In this document: piece by piece, positions 32,825 through 41,398 of the stretch
How the letters are laid out: every line of letters starts with the position of its first letter
How positions within the stretch are numbered: position 1 is the first letter of the stretch
NCBI RefSeq assembly: GCF_028281305.1
Contig: NZ_JANQKD010000109.1
Coordinates: 1-48,906, forward strand
Origin: Pelagibius sp.
Lineage (GTDB): Bacteria > Pseudomonadota > Alphaproteobacteria > Kiloniellales > Kiloniellaceae
DNA: 48,906 bases
Direction of reading: 5' to 3'
Position numbers and translations under genes: made by a program
The notes under the pieces: model-generated
The model's input: only the letters and a program-made list of their open reading frames with translations
Database searches by the model: none
Told to the model about the DNA's origin: nothing

Positions 32825-33577
32825 ATGACGCGTATGACCAAGACCGCCGAACGCCCGGGGAGTTCCCGCAGGCACCTCTGTGTGTTGGCGATTGCCGGTG
32901 TCGTGATCGGTCTGGCGGCTTGCACCTATCGCGGCGATATCGACAACCCGGCCACCCTAAAGGCCACCTGGTTCAGCTACCTGAACGGAGACGACATCCG
33001 GCAGCGCTGCGTCGAAGGGGCGCCGGACGCCTTCCGGATGGTCTACAACGCGGACTACAACGAACAACTGCGCAGCTACGAGGTCGTCGAGCAGGCGGCG
33101 GGCGGCGCCCGCCTGACGGCCCGGGTCCAGGGCTCGAGCGGTCTCCAGGTCAGCCGGCTGGATCTTCGCGACCCGCTGGCCTGGGCGCGCTGGACCACCA
33201 GCGAAACCGCGCTCGACGCTGAGGACCTGGCGCGGCTGACTGCCGCCCTGGAGCGCAGCGGCGCGTTCCGGCCGGCACCGGCCGGCCTCAATCTTTATTC
33301 GGAGGAGACCTACTGGGTCAGCAGCCTCTGCCGGGATGGGGCCTTTTCCTTCAATGCCTGGCTGTTCCCCTCGGAGCGTTTCGCGGAGATCGCCTTCGCC
33401 GAGGTGCTGTTCGCTCACGACGGCACCGAGGTGGCGGTCCGCCCGCCCAAGGATGCGCCGCCGGGTGCGCGGGCCCGCGCCACGGTGCCGCAGCGCCGCG
33501 ATGCCAGCGACAAGACGGGAAGCTTCTTTACTCTGCGTGTCGGCGAGAACGGTCTGGCCGGCAGTCTCGCTCTCTAG
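32825..33577 (+). CDS. Predicted lipoprotein of unknown function
   Basis: A 250-aa protein. The N-terminus has basic residues, a hydrophobic core (LCVLAIAGVVIGL) and a lipobox ending LAAC near residue 37, so it should be acylated at that Cys and held at a membrane. The mature part contains two further cysteines (IRQRCVEG; SSLCRDGAFSF) that could pair. I recognise no domain. The start at 32825 was chosen because AAAGGAGGT precedes it and because the signal peptide begins there. It is convergent with the Anbu gene, 33 bases apart. Confidence 0.75.
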   Translation: MTRMTKTAERPGSSRRHLCVLAIAGVVIGLAACTYRGDIDNPATLKATWFSYLNGDDIRQRCVEGAPDAFRMVYNADYNEQLRSYEVVEQAAGGARLTARVQGSSGLQVSRLDLRDPLAWARWTTSETALDAEDLARLTAALERSGAFRPAPAGLNLYSEETYWVSSLCRDGAFSFNAWLFPSERFAEIAFAEVLFAHDGTEVAVRPPKDAPPGARARATVPQRRDASDKTGSFFTLRVGENGLAGSLAL

Positions 33578-33610
33578 AGCGGATTCGCAGGCTTTGCTCT
33601 CAGGAGGATG

Positions 33611-34378
33611 TCAGGGGTCGTCTTCCGAGACGACGGTCAGATGCGCCGTGTGGCTGCCGGGGCGCAGTTCGTTCACCCAGGGACCGTCCGGCATCCGCAC
33701 AGCAAGCTGGGTGATGTGCTCGTTCCACCAGATGCGCTGCTCGCGCAGGTCATCGTAGTCGTAATGCGCGGTGCGCCAGCGCCGCTCGCTGGGGCTGTAG
33801 GTGGCTAGATCGATGGGAAAGCCCACGTCGGCGGACGAAAAGCGCGACGAATCGAACGACAGGTAGGCCAGCTTCAGGGCCGTTGTCATCGCCGTGTCAT
33901 AATTCAGCGCGCGATCCAGGATCGGCTTGCCGTAGGCTGTGGCGCCGACGGAAAGATAAGGGGTGCGCCGGTCGACCTCGATCCAGTTGCCTTCCGGGTA
34001 GACCAGGAAGATGCTGGGCTCCTTGTCCTCCGGCTGGGCGCCGGCAATCAGGCTGTGCAGGTTGAAGGTGAGGTCGGAGCCTTCGATCTGCTCGCGGTCT
34101 TCTTCGGCCACCTGGCGCAGGCAGCGGCAGTAGGCCGTCACCGCATCCAGCAGGGCGGCAAACCCGGTCGCGTGGTTCTTGCGCATGTCCCGTTCCAGGT
34201 AGGCCAGGGTCTTGTCGCGGAGCGACCGCAGGCCCGAGGTCATGATCGCAAACTGGGCGCCGTCCGGGCCGTGCAGGGACAGCTTCTGAGCATTGGTAAC
34301 CTGATTGCCGCTGGTGATGCGTCCGTCGGCCAGACAGACCAGGCCTTCGCTTACTTTCATACCCAGGCAATAGGTCAT
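33611..34378 (-). CDS. Anbu-type proteasome homologue (predicted proteasome-type protease)
   Basis: A 255-aa Ntn-hydrolase of the Anbu (ancestral beta-subunit, COG3484) family. It begins MTYCLGMKVSEGLVCLADGR, so removal of Met would expose Thr2 as the nucleophile; GNQVTNAQKLSLHG and FAIMTSGLRSLRDKTLAYLE follow the family pattern, and Lys at the NAQKLSL position is the expected partner. The GGAAGG ahead of the 34378 ATG and the family start decide against the longer frame from 34468. Anbu genes often lie beside ATP-grasp, alpha-E and transglutaminase-like genes; none of these is adjacent here. Anbu forms large open spirals and its natural substrate is not established. Confidence 0.9.
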   Translation of the reverse strand: MTYCLGMKVSEGLVCLADGRITSGNQVTNAQKLSLHGPDGAQFAIMTSGLRSLRDKTLAYLERDMRKNHATGFAALLDAVTAYCRCLRQVAEEDREQIEGSDLTFNLHSLIAGAQPEDKEPSIFLVYPEGNWIEVDRRTPYLSVGATAYGKPILDRALNYDTAMTTALKLAYLSFDSSRFSSADVGFPIDLATYSPSERRWRTAHYDYDDLREQRIWWNEHITQLAVRMPDGPWVNELRPGSHTAHLTVVSEDDP

Positions 34379-34515
34379 GGCACCTTCCGTATCTTCCGTC
34401 CGTCTTGCCGGCCACCCTGCCGACCGCCGCCGGCTTTCGCGTGCGGGGACTCCGGGCCTGCTGAACACCTGCCGCGGATATTGCCAAAGGGGCCGAGGGC
34501 CAGCAACCGGCCAGA

Positions 34516-34551
34516 ATGCAGATCAGTATGCAGATCAGTATGCGGATCAGT
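34516..34551. repeat. 12-bp tandem repeat, three copies
   Basis: ATGCAGATCAGT occurs twice exactly (34516-34527, 34528-34539) and once with a single change (ATGCGGATCAGT, 34540-34551), followed by a truncated ATG. It lies between the divergent Anbu and phasin genes. Confidence 0.85.
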
Positions 34552-34603
34552 ATGGAGCCCGGGGGATGAGGCCGTGGATCGCGGACAGCTGTAATCCGTT
34601 CTC

Positions 34604-34676
34604 TGCTGCATTGCACAATTTGCTGTTGACTTCGCGAGGCAGTCTCTTAGATTTGACCCATTGCTGCATTGCAGCA
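34604..34676. promoter_or_regulatory. PhaR-type operator pair upstream of the phasin gene
   Basis: TGCTGCATTGCA occurs at 34604-34615 and again at 34662-34673. The second copy is a complete dyad TGCTGC-ATT-GCAGCA containing CTGC-N3-GCAG (34664-34674), the form reported for the PHA-responsive repressor PhaR in Paracoccus; the first keeps one full half and GCA. They bracket the candidate promoter, the second lying just beyond the -10 element, where a repressor would block transcription until PHA titrates it away. Confidence 0.65.
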
Positions 34677-34848
34677 TTTGAGGTCCGGTTCAGGGTATCC
34701 AGGGCCGCACGGATGGTCCTGCGCGACCGGTGCCGCTGCGCAGGATGTGCACGGAAAACAGCTTTCCGACCACGGCTGGTTGATGACGACTCTCCGGACC
34801 CTGCGCCCGCAATCATCGAAACAAGACGAACGCCAGGAGAAGTTCCCC

Positions 34849-35604
34849 ATGGCCACCACCAAGTCCCCCGGCAAGCCTGCCGCCGCCAAGCGCGGCACCG
34901 CAAAAAGTACGGCGGCGAAGCGTGCCCCCACCAAGGCAGCCTCCACCAAGGCGGCTGCGCCCAAGAGGGCGGTCCCCAAGCCCGCGGCTTCCAAACCGGC
35001 GGCCCCCAAAGCGCCGCCTGCGGCAGCGGAGACTGTCGCCCCGCTGCTGCCGCTGGAGCCCGCGGTCGAGGCCCTGGACAGCATCCAGCCGATGGCCGAA
35101 GAGGCCTTCAAGCCGGTCGAGGCGGTGGTCGCTGCCGGCCAGGAGACCCTCGAGACCGTGGTGAAGGCCGGAACCCAGGCCGCGGTGCGATCCTACGAGC
35201 AGGCCTTCGCGCTGACGCAGGAGCAGGTCGAGAAAGCCTCCTCCACCGTGTTCCAGCGCTACGATGACGTCAGCCGCCTGAGCAAGGACAACCTGGAAGC
35301 CTGCGTGCGCTCTTCCGAGGTCGTCGCCAAGGGCGTGGAGGCCTTCGGCGAAGAGGTGGCGTCCTTCTCCCGCGATGCCCTGGAGACCGGCATGCAGACG
35401 GCGCAGTCCATGGCCACTGCCAAGAGCCTGCGTGAGGTGATCGACCTGCAGAGCGAGTACTCCCGCAAGAGCCTCGAGTCGTTCATGGCCGAGACGGCGA
35501 AGCTGGCCGGTCTGTCGATTGCGATGACGAGCGACGCCTTTGCGCCGCTGCAGTCCCGCGTCGCCGTGACGGTCGAGAAAATGATGAAGCCGGTGGCGGC
35601 CTGA
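34849..35604 (+). CDS. Phasin-family protein with Lys/Ala/Pro-rich histone-like N-terminal tail
   Basis: A 251-aa protein. Residues 1-60 are a low-complexity Ala/Lys/Pro tail (KPAAAKRGTAKSTAAKRAPT) like the histone H1-like tail of PhaF, but at the N-terminus. The rest is an amphipathic helical phasin domain (EEAFKPVEAVVAAGQETLET, TQAAVRSYEQAFALTQEQVE, SREVIDLQSEYSRKSLESF-like region near residue 190). Phasins coat polyhydroxyalkanoate granules; a basic tail could tie granules to the nucleoid. Upstream PhaR-type sites support the PHA link. The start at 34849 was chosen for AGGAGA and the conserved tail. No PHA synthase gene is in the window. Confidence 0.88.
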   Translation: MATTKSPGKPAAAKRGTAKSTAAKRAPTKAASTKAAAPKRAVPKPAASKPAAPKAPPAAAETVAPLLPLEPAVEALDSIQPMAEEAFKPVEAVVAAGQETLETVVKAGTQAAVRSYEQAFALTQEQVEKASSTVFQRYDDVSRLSKDNLEACVRSSEVVAKGVEAFGEEVASFSRDALETGMQTAQSMATAKSLREVIDLQSEYSRKSLESFMAETAKLAGLSIAMTSDAFAPLQSRVAVTVEKMMKPVAA

Positions 35605-36080
35605 CCGGCCTTGTCCATCGTCTCGGGCGCCGTTTGGCCGGTGCCCCGCGGAGAACTTCAGAGTGAGATGCAGGGGCCCGGCGGTTGCGCCGGGCCCTCT
35701 TGTTTTGTGCCGTGTCCGCACCCATGTCCTGTGGCCTGCGCAGCACGGTCGGTGGCTATGGCGAAGCCACTGGAGACGTAAGAAAAAATCCCTATCTTCC
35801 TTTGTCGGCTTCGGCCCCCCGTGCGGGCGTGGCATACTTTTCAGGATGGTTAGGGCAGCGACTCCGGCGCTTCTCGCCCTCCCTTGGTCCGGTGGTCCTG
35901 ACGACCCGGTCCGCCGTTCTCTCAGACGAATGCGTCCCGACGGCTGTCGGCACGGAGTTAACCCGGAAGAGAAACCTTCGCGTTAAGCTGGCGGTAAGTC
36001 TCTTGGGTCTTTTCCGATGCCAGATTGAACCAATATGATGGTGGGGACGGACAGAGCATATAGATGCGTAGTGCTGGAAT
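35605..36080. other. Intergenic region between phasin and clpS
   Basis: 476 bases. Apart from the terminator at its left end I see no convincing gene: an open frame across 35685-36038 lacks a ribosome binding site and family-like features. The right part (35990-36080) is AT-richer and should contain the clpS promoter, but I could not settle on one. Confidence 0.4.
35672..35706 (+). terminator. Rho-independent terminator of the phasin gene
   Basis: A perfect ten-base stem GGGCCCGGCG / CGCCGGGCCC (35674-35683, 35688-35697) with a GTTG loop is followed by TCTTGTTTT. It lies 70 bases after the phasin stop. Confidence 0.85.
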
Positions 36081-36404
36081 ATGAGTGAAGACAAACGAAG
36101 CGGTGGCGGCACCTCGACGGGCATAATCGTCAAGACCAAGCCCAAGACGAAGAAGCCCTCCATGTACAAGGTGCTAATGCTGAACGACGACTACACTCCG
36201 ATGGAGTTCGTCGTGCACGTCCTTGAGCAGTTCTTCGCCAAGAACCGCGAGGAGGCGACCCGCATCATGCTTCACGTTCACCAGCGTGGCGTCGGGGTCT
36301 GCGGCGTTTTTACCTACGAGGTAGCCGAGACAAAAGTGACCCAGGTGATAGACTATGCCCGTCAACATCAGCACCCTCTCCAGTGCACCCTAGAAAAGGA
36401 ATAA
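36081..36404 (+). CDS. clpS: ATP-dependent Clp protease adaptor ClpS
   Basis: A 107-aa adaptor that delivers N-end-rule substrates to ClpAP. After a flexible N-terminus the folded domain shows [20 protein letters not shown], with the ND and the Met that shape the N-degron pocket, then [20 protein letters not shown] with the pocket His, and a conserved C-terminus. It lies seven bases before clpA, so they form an operon; an AAGGAATAAGG stretch overlapping its 3' end serves as the clpA ribosome binding site. Confidence 0.97.
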   Translation: MSEDKRSGGGTSTGIIVKTKPKTKKPSMYKVLMLNDDYTPMEFVVHVLEQFFAKNREEATRIMLHVHQRGVGVCGVFTYEVAETKVTQVIDYARQHQHPLQCTLEKE

Positions 36405-36411
36405 GGCCCGG

Positions 36412-38781
36412 ATGCTATCGGCGAATCTAGAGCAGACGCTCCATCGTGCTTTGGCCGGCGCCAACGAGAGGCGCCATGAATATGCAACGCTGGAGCACTT
36501 GCTGCTCGCGCTGATCGACGATCCGGATGCCATGGCGGTCCTACGGGCCTGCAGCGTCGATTTGGAACGGCTGCGCGCCGAAATCCTCGACTACATCGAC
36601 AACGAGCTGTCCAGCCTCATCACAGCCCAGCTCGGCGATGCCAAGCCCACCGCCGGGTTCCAGAGGGTCCTGCAGCGTGCGGCGATCCACGTCCAGTCCT
36701 CCGGGCGCGAGGAGGTGACCGGCGCCAACGTCCTGGTGGCCATGTTCTCCGAGCGCGAGAGCCACGCGGTCTATTATCTCCAGGAACAGGAGATGAGCCG
36801 CCTGGACGCCGTGAACTACATCAGCCACGGCATCGCCAAGGCCAAGGGGCACGAGGAAAGCCGGACGGTCGAGGGCGCCGACGAGGACACGGACTCGGAA
36901 AAGGTGGTGCGCAAGGGGCGCGAGGCCCTGGACGCCTACTGCGTCGACCTCAACCGCAAGGCCCGCGACGGCCGCATCGATCCGCTGATCGGCCGCAGCG
37001 AGGAGATCGACCGCACGATCCAGGTGCTCTGCCGCCGGACCAAGAACAATCCGCTCTACGTCGGCGATCCCGGGGTGGGGAAAACCGCCATCGCCGAGGG
37101 CCTCGCCCGCCGCATTGTCGCCGGCGAGGTGCCCGACGTGCTGAATGACGCCACGATCTTCGCTCTCGACATGGGGGCGCTGCTGGCCGGAACCCGCTAC
37201 CGCGGCGACTTCGAGGAGCGCCTCAAGGCCGTGGTTTCGGAGATCGAGGCCCAGGAGCACGCCATCCTCTTCATCGACGAGATCCACACGGTGATCGGCG
37301 CCGGGGCCACCTCCGGCGGTGCCATGGATGCCTCCAACCTGCTGAAGCCGGCCCTGCAGAGCGGCCTGCTGCGCTGCATCGGCTCCACCACCTACAAGGA
37401 GTACCGCAGCTACTTCGAAAAGGACCGGGCCCTGGTGCGCCGCTTCCAGAAGATCGACATCACCGAGCCGTCCATCGAGGATGCGGTGAAGATCCTGCGC
37501 GGCCTGAAGCCCTACTACGAGGATCACCACAACGTGCGCTTCACCAACGAGGCGATCCGCACGGCGGTGGAGCTCTCCGCGCGCTACATCGGCGACCGCA
37601 AGCTGCCGGACAAGGCCATCGACGTGATCGACGAGGTCGGCGCTTCGCAGATGCTTCTGCCCGAATCCAAGCGCAAGAAGTCGGTCGGCGTGAAAGACGT
37701 CGAAGCCGTGGTGGCCAAGATCGCCCGCATCCCGCCGAAATCGGTCTCCAAGGACGACCGCACGGCGCTGAAGAACCTGGAGCGCGACCTGAAGACCATG
37801 GTCTTTGGCCAGGATCAGGCCATCACCGCCCTTTCGGCAGCGATCAAGCTGGCCCGCGCCGGCCTGCGCGAACCGGAAAAGCCCATCGGCAGCTATCTGT
37901 TCTCCGGTCCGACCGGAGTCGGCAAAACCGAGGTGGCGCGCCAGCTCGCCCACTCCCTGGGCATCGAGCTCACCCGCTTCGACATGTCGGAGTACATGGA
38001 GCGGCACTCGGTTTCGCGCCTGATTGGTGCGCCTCCAGGCTACGTCGGCTTCGACCAGGGCGGGCTCCTGACCGATGCCATCGACCAGCATCCGCATAGC
38101 GTGCTGCTGCTGGATGAGATCGAAAAAGCCCATCCGGACCTCTTCAACATCCTGCTGCAGGTCATGGACTACGGGAAGATGACCGACCACAACGGCAAGA
38201 CGGTCGACTTCCGCAACGTCATCCTGATCATGACCACCAACGCCGGCGCGGCCGACATGGCCAAGCAGGCCATCGGCTTCGGCCGCGACCTGCGCACGGA
38301 AGACGGCGATGAAGCGATCAAGAAGCTCTTCACCCCGGAGTTCCGCAATCGCCTGGATGCCATTATCCCCTTCGACAACCTGAAGCCGGAAATCGTCGCC
38401 CGGGTCGTCGACAAGTTCGTCATTCAGCTCGAAGCCCAATTGGCCGACCGCCAGGTCACCATCGAACTCAGCGATGCGGCGCGGGAGTGGCTGGCCAAGA
38501 AGGGCTACGACAAGCAGTTCGGCGCCCGCCCCCTGGGCCGGGTGATCCAGGACCAGATCAAGAAGCCGCTGGCCGAGGAACTGCTGTTCGGCAAGCTCTC
38601 CAAGGGCGGTGTGGTGCGCGTCGACATCGAGGACGGCATTCCGACGTTCAGCTACCCGGAAGGCACGCCGAGCAAAGGCAAGAAGGGCTCCGGCGGCAAG
38701 GGCAGCGGCGGCGGCCGCGGTGGCCGCAAGGGCCCCAAGGGCGGCAACAGCGCCAAGTCGGAGAAAGTGCTCGCCGACTGA
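36412..38781 (+). CDS. clpA: ATP-dependent Clp protease ATPase subunit ClpA
   Basis: A 789-aa AAA+ unfoldase that feeds proteins to ClpP. It has the double Clp N-domain ([20 protein letters not shown]), first ATPase module with [14 protein letters not shown] (near residue 218) and second with [15 protein letters not shown] (near residue 498), Walker [10 protein letters not shown] and [10 protein letters not shown], and the ClpP-docking region after the second module. The last 40 residues form a Gly/Lys/Ser-rich tail ([20 protein letters not shown]) beyond the usual end of the family. clpP is not in the window. Confidence 0.97.
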   Translation: MLSANLEQTLHRALAGANERRHEYATLEHLLLALIDDPDAMAVLRACSVDLERLRAEILDYIDNELSSLITAQLGDAKPTAGFQRVLQRAAIHVQSSGREEVTGANVLVAMFSERESHAVYYLQEQEMSRLDAVNYISHGIAKAKGHEESRTVEGADEDTDSEKVVRKGREALDAYCVDLNRKARDGRIDPLIGRSEEIDRTIQVLCRRTKNNPLYVGDPGVGKTAIAEGLARRIVAGEVPDVLNDATIFALDMGALLAGTRYRGDFEERLKAVVSEIEAQEHAILFIDEIHTVIGAGATSGGAMDASNLLKPALQSGLLRCIGSTTYKEYRSYFEKDRALVRRFQKIDITEPSIEDAVKILRGLKPYYEDHHNVRFTNEAIRTAVELSARYIGDRKLPDKAIDVIDEVGASQMLLPESKRKKSVGVKDVEAVVAKIARIPPKSVSKDDRTALKNLERDLKTMVFGQDQAITALSAAIKLARAGLREPEKPIGSYLFSGPTGVGKTEVARQLAHSLGIELTRFDMSEYMERHSVSRLIGAPPGYVGFDQGGLLTDAIDQHPHSVLLLDEIEKAHPDLFNILLQVMDYGKMTDHNGKTVDFRNVILIMTTNAGAADMAKQAIGFGRDLRTEDGDEAIKKLFTPEFRNRLDAIIPFDNLKPEIVARVVDKFVIQLEAQLADRQVTIELSDAAREWLAKKGYDKQFGARPLGRVIQDQIKKPLAEELLFGKLSKGGVVRVDIEDGIPTFSYPEGTPSKGKKGSGGKGSGGGRGGRKGPKGGNSAKSEKVLAD

Positions 38782-38806
38782 CCTCATCGAGATCCGGCAG
38801 AGAACA

Positions 38807-38846
38807 GGGCCCGGCCGCCTGACGGCGCCGGGCCCTTTTCTTTTTT
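38807..38846 (+). terminator. Rho-independent terminator of clpS-clpA
   Basis: GGGCCCGGC (38807-38815) pairs with GCCGGGCCC (38827-38835) across an 11-base loop and is followed by TTTTCTTTTTT. It begins 26 bases after the clpA stop. Confidence 0.9.
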
Positions 38847-38973
38847 GCCTTTGGCTGAAGGGGACTACTGGCAGACAGGGCCAGCGATCCGTTCGGTCGC
38901 CACCTGATCTTAACCAAAAGGCCCGCAGACTGATCCTTGCAACTGCGACCAATGGCACTGGGACGGTCTGAAC

Positions 38974-39786
38974 ATGTCGCCCGACAGAAGGGCTCTCTAT
39001 GAAGAACTGGTGGTCTGGCTGGCCATCCGCATGACCCAGGTGATTGTCGACTTGCCTCGGGAGCATCACAGACCCTGCGAGGATGGTGTCCGGACCAAAG
39101 GCTGTGTGGTCGAGCACGGCTTCCTGAGCGCCTTCGAAGCGGCCTGCGCCGTGCTTCATGGGGCAGGTGTTGCCGCTCCATCGACCCACAGCGGAGCAGA
39201 GGCTACGGGGAAGGGAGAGGCTGGCGCCTACTACCAGCTTTTGCACGATGTGCCTGAGATTCGAGCGCACCTGCGCCGAAATCTGAAGACGTCAGCACGC
39301 CAGCTGTCGGAGGCGGTCGGCGCCTTCTTGCGCGTCACCACGGAGTTCCACGATATGCCGACGACCCGATATGCCTTTGCGGTACCGAAGGGCTATGGGC
39401 CGATCTTCACACTGATGATCAATTGCGGTTACCTGGAGCGCGTTGGTGACGATGTGAAATGGAGCAGCAGAGTCGCACCACAGATGCGCGCCATCTACGC
39501 CTGGGATAAAGAGGCGAACTCCGACGAAGACCTTTATGAGGCGCGCACCGCGGCCGAGATGGAGAAGATGTGGGCCACTCTGCCATTGAAGGTGCAGAGG
39601 GCGTTCTTCTCCGGCGGTGCCGTCGATGTCGTCTCTCTTGCGATCGTCATCGAACGGTTCTGGATCGAGGGCGAGTGGCGCTACATTGACGACATCGCGC
39701 CGAAATCGAAGGTTCGATTTCAGCAACGGGACAGCTTACGCAAGGCACGAGACCTGGCGCAGCGCTACGAAAAGTCCAAGGGATGA
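38974..39786 (+). CDS. Uncharacterised 270-aa protein
   Basis: I do not recognise this protein. It is probably cytoplasmic (no signal peptide or membrane segment), mostly helical and charged, with Trp-rich patches (WLAIRMTQVIVDLP; RFWIEGEWRYIDD). Residues 60-75 are low complexity. Base composition is lower in GC than clpA (33 of 60 at 39361-39420). No good ribosome binding site is seen at 38974; the upstream ACGGTCTGAAC stretch is weak, so the start is uncertain. It sits alone after the clpA terminator and is convergent with the ATP-grasp gene. Confidence 0.65.
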   Translation: MSPDRRALYEELVVWLAIRMTQVIVDLPREHHRPCEDGVRTKGCVVEHGFLSAFEAACAVLHGAGVAAPSTHSGAEATGKGEAGAYYQLLHDVPEIRAHLRRNLKTSARQLSEAVGAFLRVTTEFHDMPTTRYAFAVPKGYGPIFTLMINCGYLERVGDDVKWSSRVAPQMRAIYAWDKEANSDEDLYEARTAAEMEKMWATLPLKVQRAFFSGGAVDVVSLAIVIERFWIEGEWRYIDDIAPKSKVRFQQRDSLRKARDLAQRYEKSKG

Positions 39787-39847
39787 CCTTCTGAGCGCCG
39801 GCGCCGTCCATGATGAGGCCCTCGGCGTCCGTCTTCCATGCTTCCGA

Positions 39848-41383
39848 TTAACTGACCGCGCGGTCGAGGACGGCGAGAGCCTCGTCGTAGAGCGCGCGCG
39901 CCCGCTCCGGGGTGCCGCCGAGGCAGACCATGCCGAACTTGCCGAACTGGGAGAGGGTGCCGAACATGTGAAAGACCACGCCTTCCTGGGTGGCGGCGTG
40001 GAAGTGCAGGCCGTTCAGCACGGCGATATCGATCAGGTCGTCGGGCGTCAGCCCTCGGTAGCGCGCGTCCTCGATGTTGTCCGAGGCGCAGTAGAAGCAG
40101 GGCCGTCCCCCCGGCGCCAGGTAGAGGCCGCTGGCGGGATCGTAGTGTCCGTCGGTCAGGAACTGCAGCATCAGATAGGGGTGGGTGGTGCCACCCTTGC
40201 GCAGGTTCACCTCGATGGCGTAGTGACGCCAGCCCCCGGCCTCCGGCACCGAGATGAAGTCGACGCCGAAGCGCCCGATGACCCCGCGGTCGCGCAGCAG
40301 CCGGGCGGCCTTCAGGCCTTCCTCCTGGATTGCCAGCCGGTAGGCCTGGTCTGCCGGAAACCGGCAGCCGAGGAAGATCTGCTGGGCCGAGCCGCCGAGC
40401 ACTTGGTCGTGGGTCGAGATCACCTCCAGCCCGCCTGTGGGGTCGACGCGGAACTGCGCCGAGGGCGAGCGCTTGGTGGAGCCTTCGATGAAGGCTTCCA
40501 CAATGGCCTGCATCTCCCCCACCTTGGATTTGTAGAGGTCCCAGGTCATCCCGGCGGCTTCAAAGCGCAGGCTGCCCAGACGCTCGCGTACCCAAGGTGT
40601 CAGCGCCGGGCCTGCGGGCGCGTCCTCGAAGCTGAAGATGGCGTTCCCCTCGCCGGAGAAGCCCTCGTTCAGTTTCACCACGGCGCGGCGGAGGTCCGGT
40701 TTCCTGGCCTTCAACGCAGTGAGCGCCTCGGCCAGTTCCTCTGCGTCGGCCAGGCCTTCGAAGCCGTCCGGGATCGCGATGCCGGCCTCGCGGAACAGAC
40801 GCCTTGCACCACTCTTGGAGCCCAACGGCAAGAGATCGGGATCGCAGCCGTAGATTGGGATACCGAGCCTGAGCGCCAGATCGCGTTCCGATTCGGAGAC
40901 ATTGAAGCAGGTCATGTGGGCGGCCGTGGGGTCCGGAATGGCATCGAGTATGCGCGCCATCAGGCGCGGACGTTCCAGGATCTTCGCGCTCAGCGGCCGC
41001 GGTGTGTTGTCGTGGCAGGACAGCAGGGTCAGGCGCTGGCGGGCGTGGCGCACGGGAACGCCCGGCAGCAGATGCAGGTAGTAGTCCACCACGGATTCCG
41101 GCATCGGCGTGCTGGACAGGAAGATCACCCGCGTGCGCGGCAGCCGCAGCAGCAACAGCAGGCAGAGCATACGCTCCTCATAGTGTTCGACACCGGTGAT
41201 CTTGGCCATGACGTCCGCATCGAGGCTGAAGCTCGGCAGGACGACGACGCTGCGCGGCGCCTCGTCGTGGGCAAAGACCTTGCGGAACATCTCCGGCAGG
41301 CGTGCCTGCAACAGCCTGAAGGCGTCCCGCTCCGCGCCGCTGTCCGCCGGCGTTTCGCTTAGCTGCGGGGTCCCGGTGTTCAT
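39848..41383 (-). CDS. PGM1-type ATP-grasp ligase
   Basis: A 511-aa enzyme. The N-terminal third is a pre-ATP-grasp domain (RSVVVLPSFSLDADVMAKI, LRLPRTRVIFLSSTPMPESV). The ATP-grasp part starts with YGCDPDLLPLGSKSGARRLF, then VVKLNEGFSGEGNAIF, QAIVEAFIEGSTKRSPS and the metal-binding IEVNLRKGGTTHPY. The end (HFHAATQEGVVFHMFGTL, FGMVCLGGTPERARALYDEA) matches the C-terminal domain of PGM1, the peptide ligase of pheganomycin biosynthesis. It should join a carboxylate to an amine via an acyl phosphate. It follows the CBS gene by 15 bases. Substrates are unknown; no ribosomal precursor peptide was seen nearby. Confidence 0.85.
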   Translation of the reverse strand: MNTGTPQLSETPADSGAERDAFRLLQARLPEMFRKVFAHDEAPRSVVVLPSFSLDADVMAKITGVEHYEERMLCLLLLLRLPRTRVIFLSSTPMPESVVDYYLHLLPGVPVRHARQRLTLLSCHDNTPRPLSAKILERPRLMARILDAIPDPTAAHMTCFNVSESERDLALRLGIPIYGCDPDLLPLGSKSGARRLFREAGIAIPDGFEGLADAEELAEALTALKARKPDLRRAVVKLNEGFSGEGNAIFSFEDAPAGPALTPWVRERLGSLRFEAAGMTWDLYKSKVGEMQAIVEAFIEGSTKRSPSAQFRVDPTGGLEVISTHDQVLGGSAQQIFLGCRFPADQAYRLAIQEEGLKAARLLRDRGVIGRFGVDFISVPEAGGWRHYAIEVNLRKGGTTHPYLMLQFLTDGHYDPASGLYLAPGGRPCFYCASDNIEDARYRGLTPDDLIDIAVLNGLHFHAATQEGVVFHMFGTLSQFGKFGMVCLGGTPERARALYDEALAVLDRAVS

Positions 41384-41398
41384 CGCCCGATGCCGGCG

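Larger units (their letters stand above)
34379..34848. promoter_or_regulatory. Divergent Anbu/phasin control region
   Basis: 470 bases without a gene. It holds a triple 12-bp repeat (34516-34551), two TGCTGCATTGCA motifs and a candidate phasin promoter: TTGACT (34626-34631), 16 bases, TAGATT (34648-34653). The phasin ribosome binding site AGGAGA lies at 34836-34841. The transcript leader would be about 190 bases. Confidence 0.5.

Noticed and set aside
34516..34551. Possible plasmid-type iterons
   Set aside because: Only three 12-bp copies, no replication initiator gene and no AT-rich origin nearby.
35685..36038. 117-codon open frame between phasin and clpS
   Set aside because: It begins inside the phasin terminator, lacks a ribosome binding site and has Arg/Ser/Pro-rich composition typical of non-coding GC-rich DNA.
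36541..39270. Long open frame on the minus strand across clpA
   Set aside because: Antisense by-product of high-GC codon bias; the opposite strand encodes a complete ClpA with all ATPase motifs.
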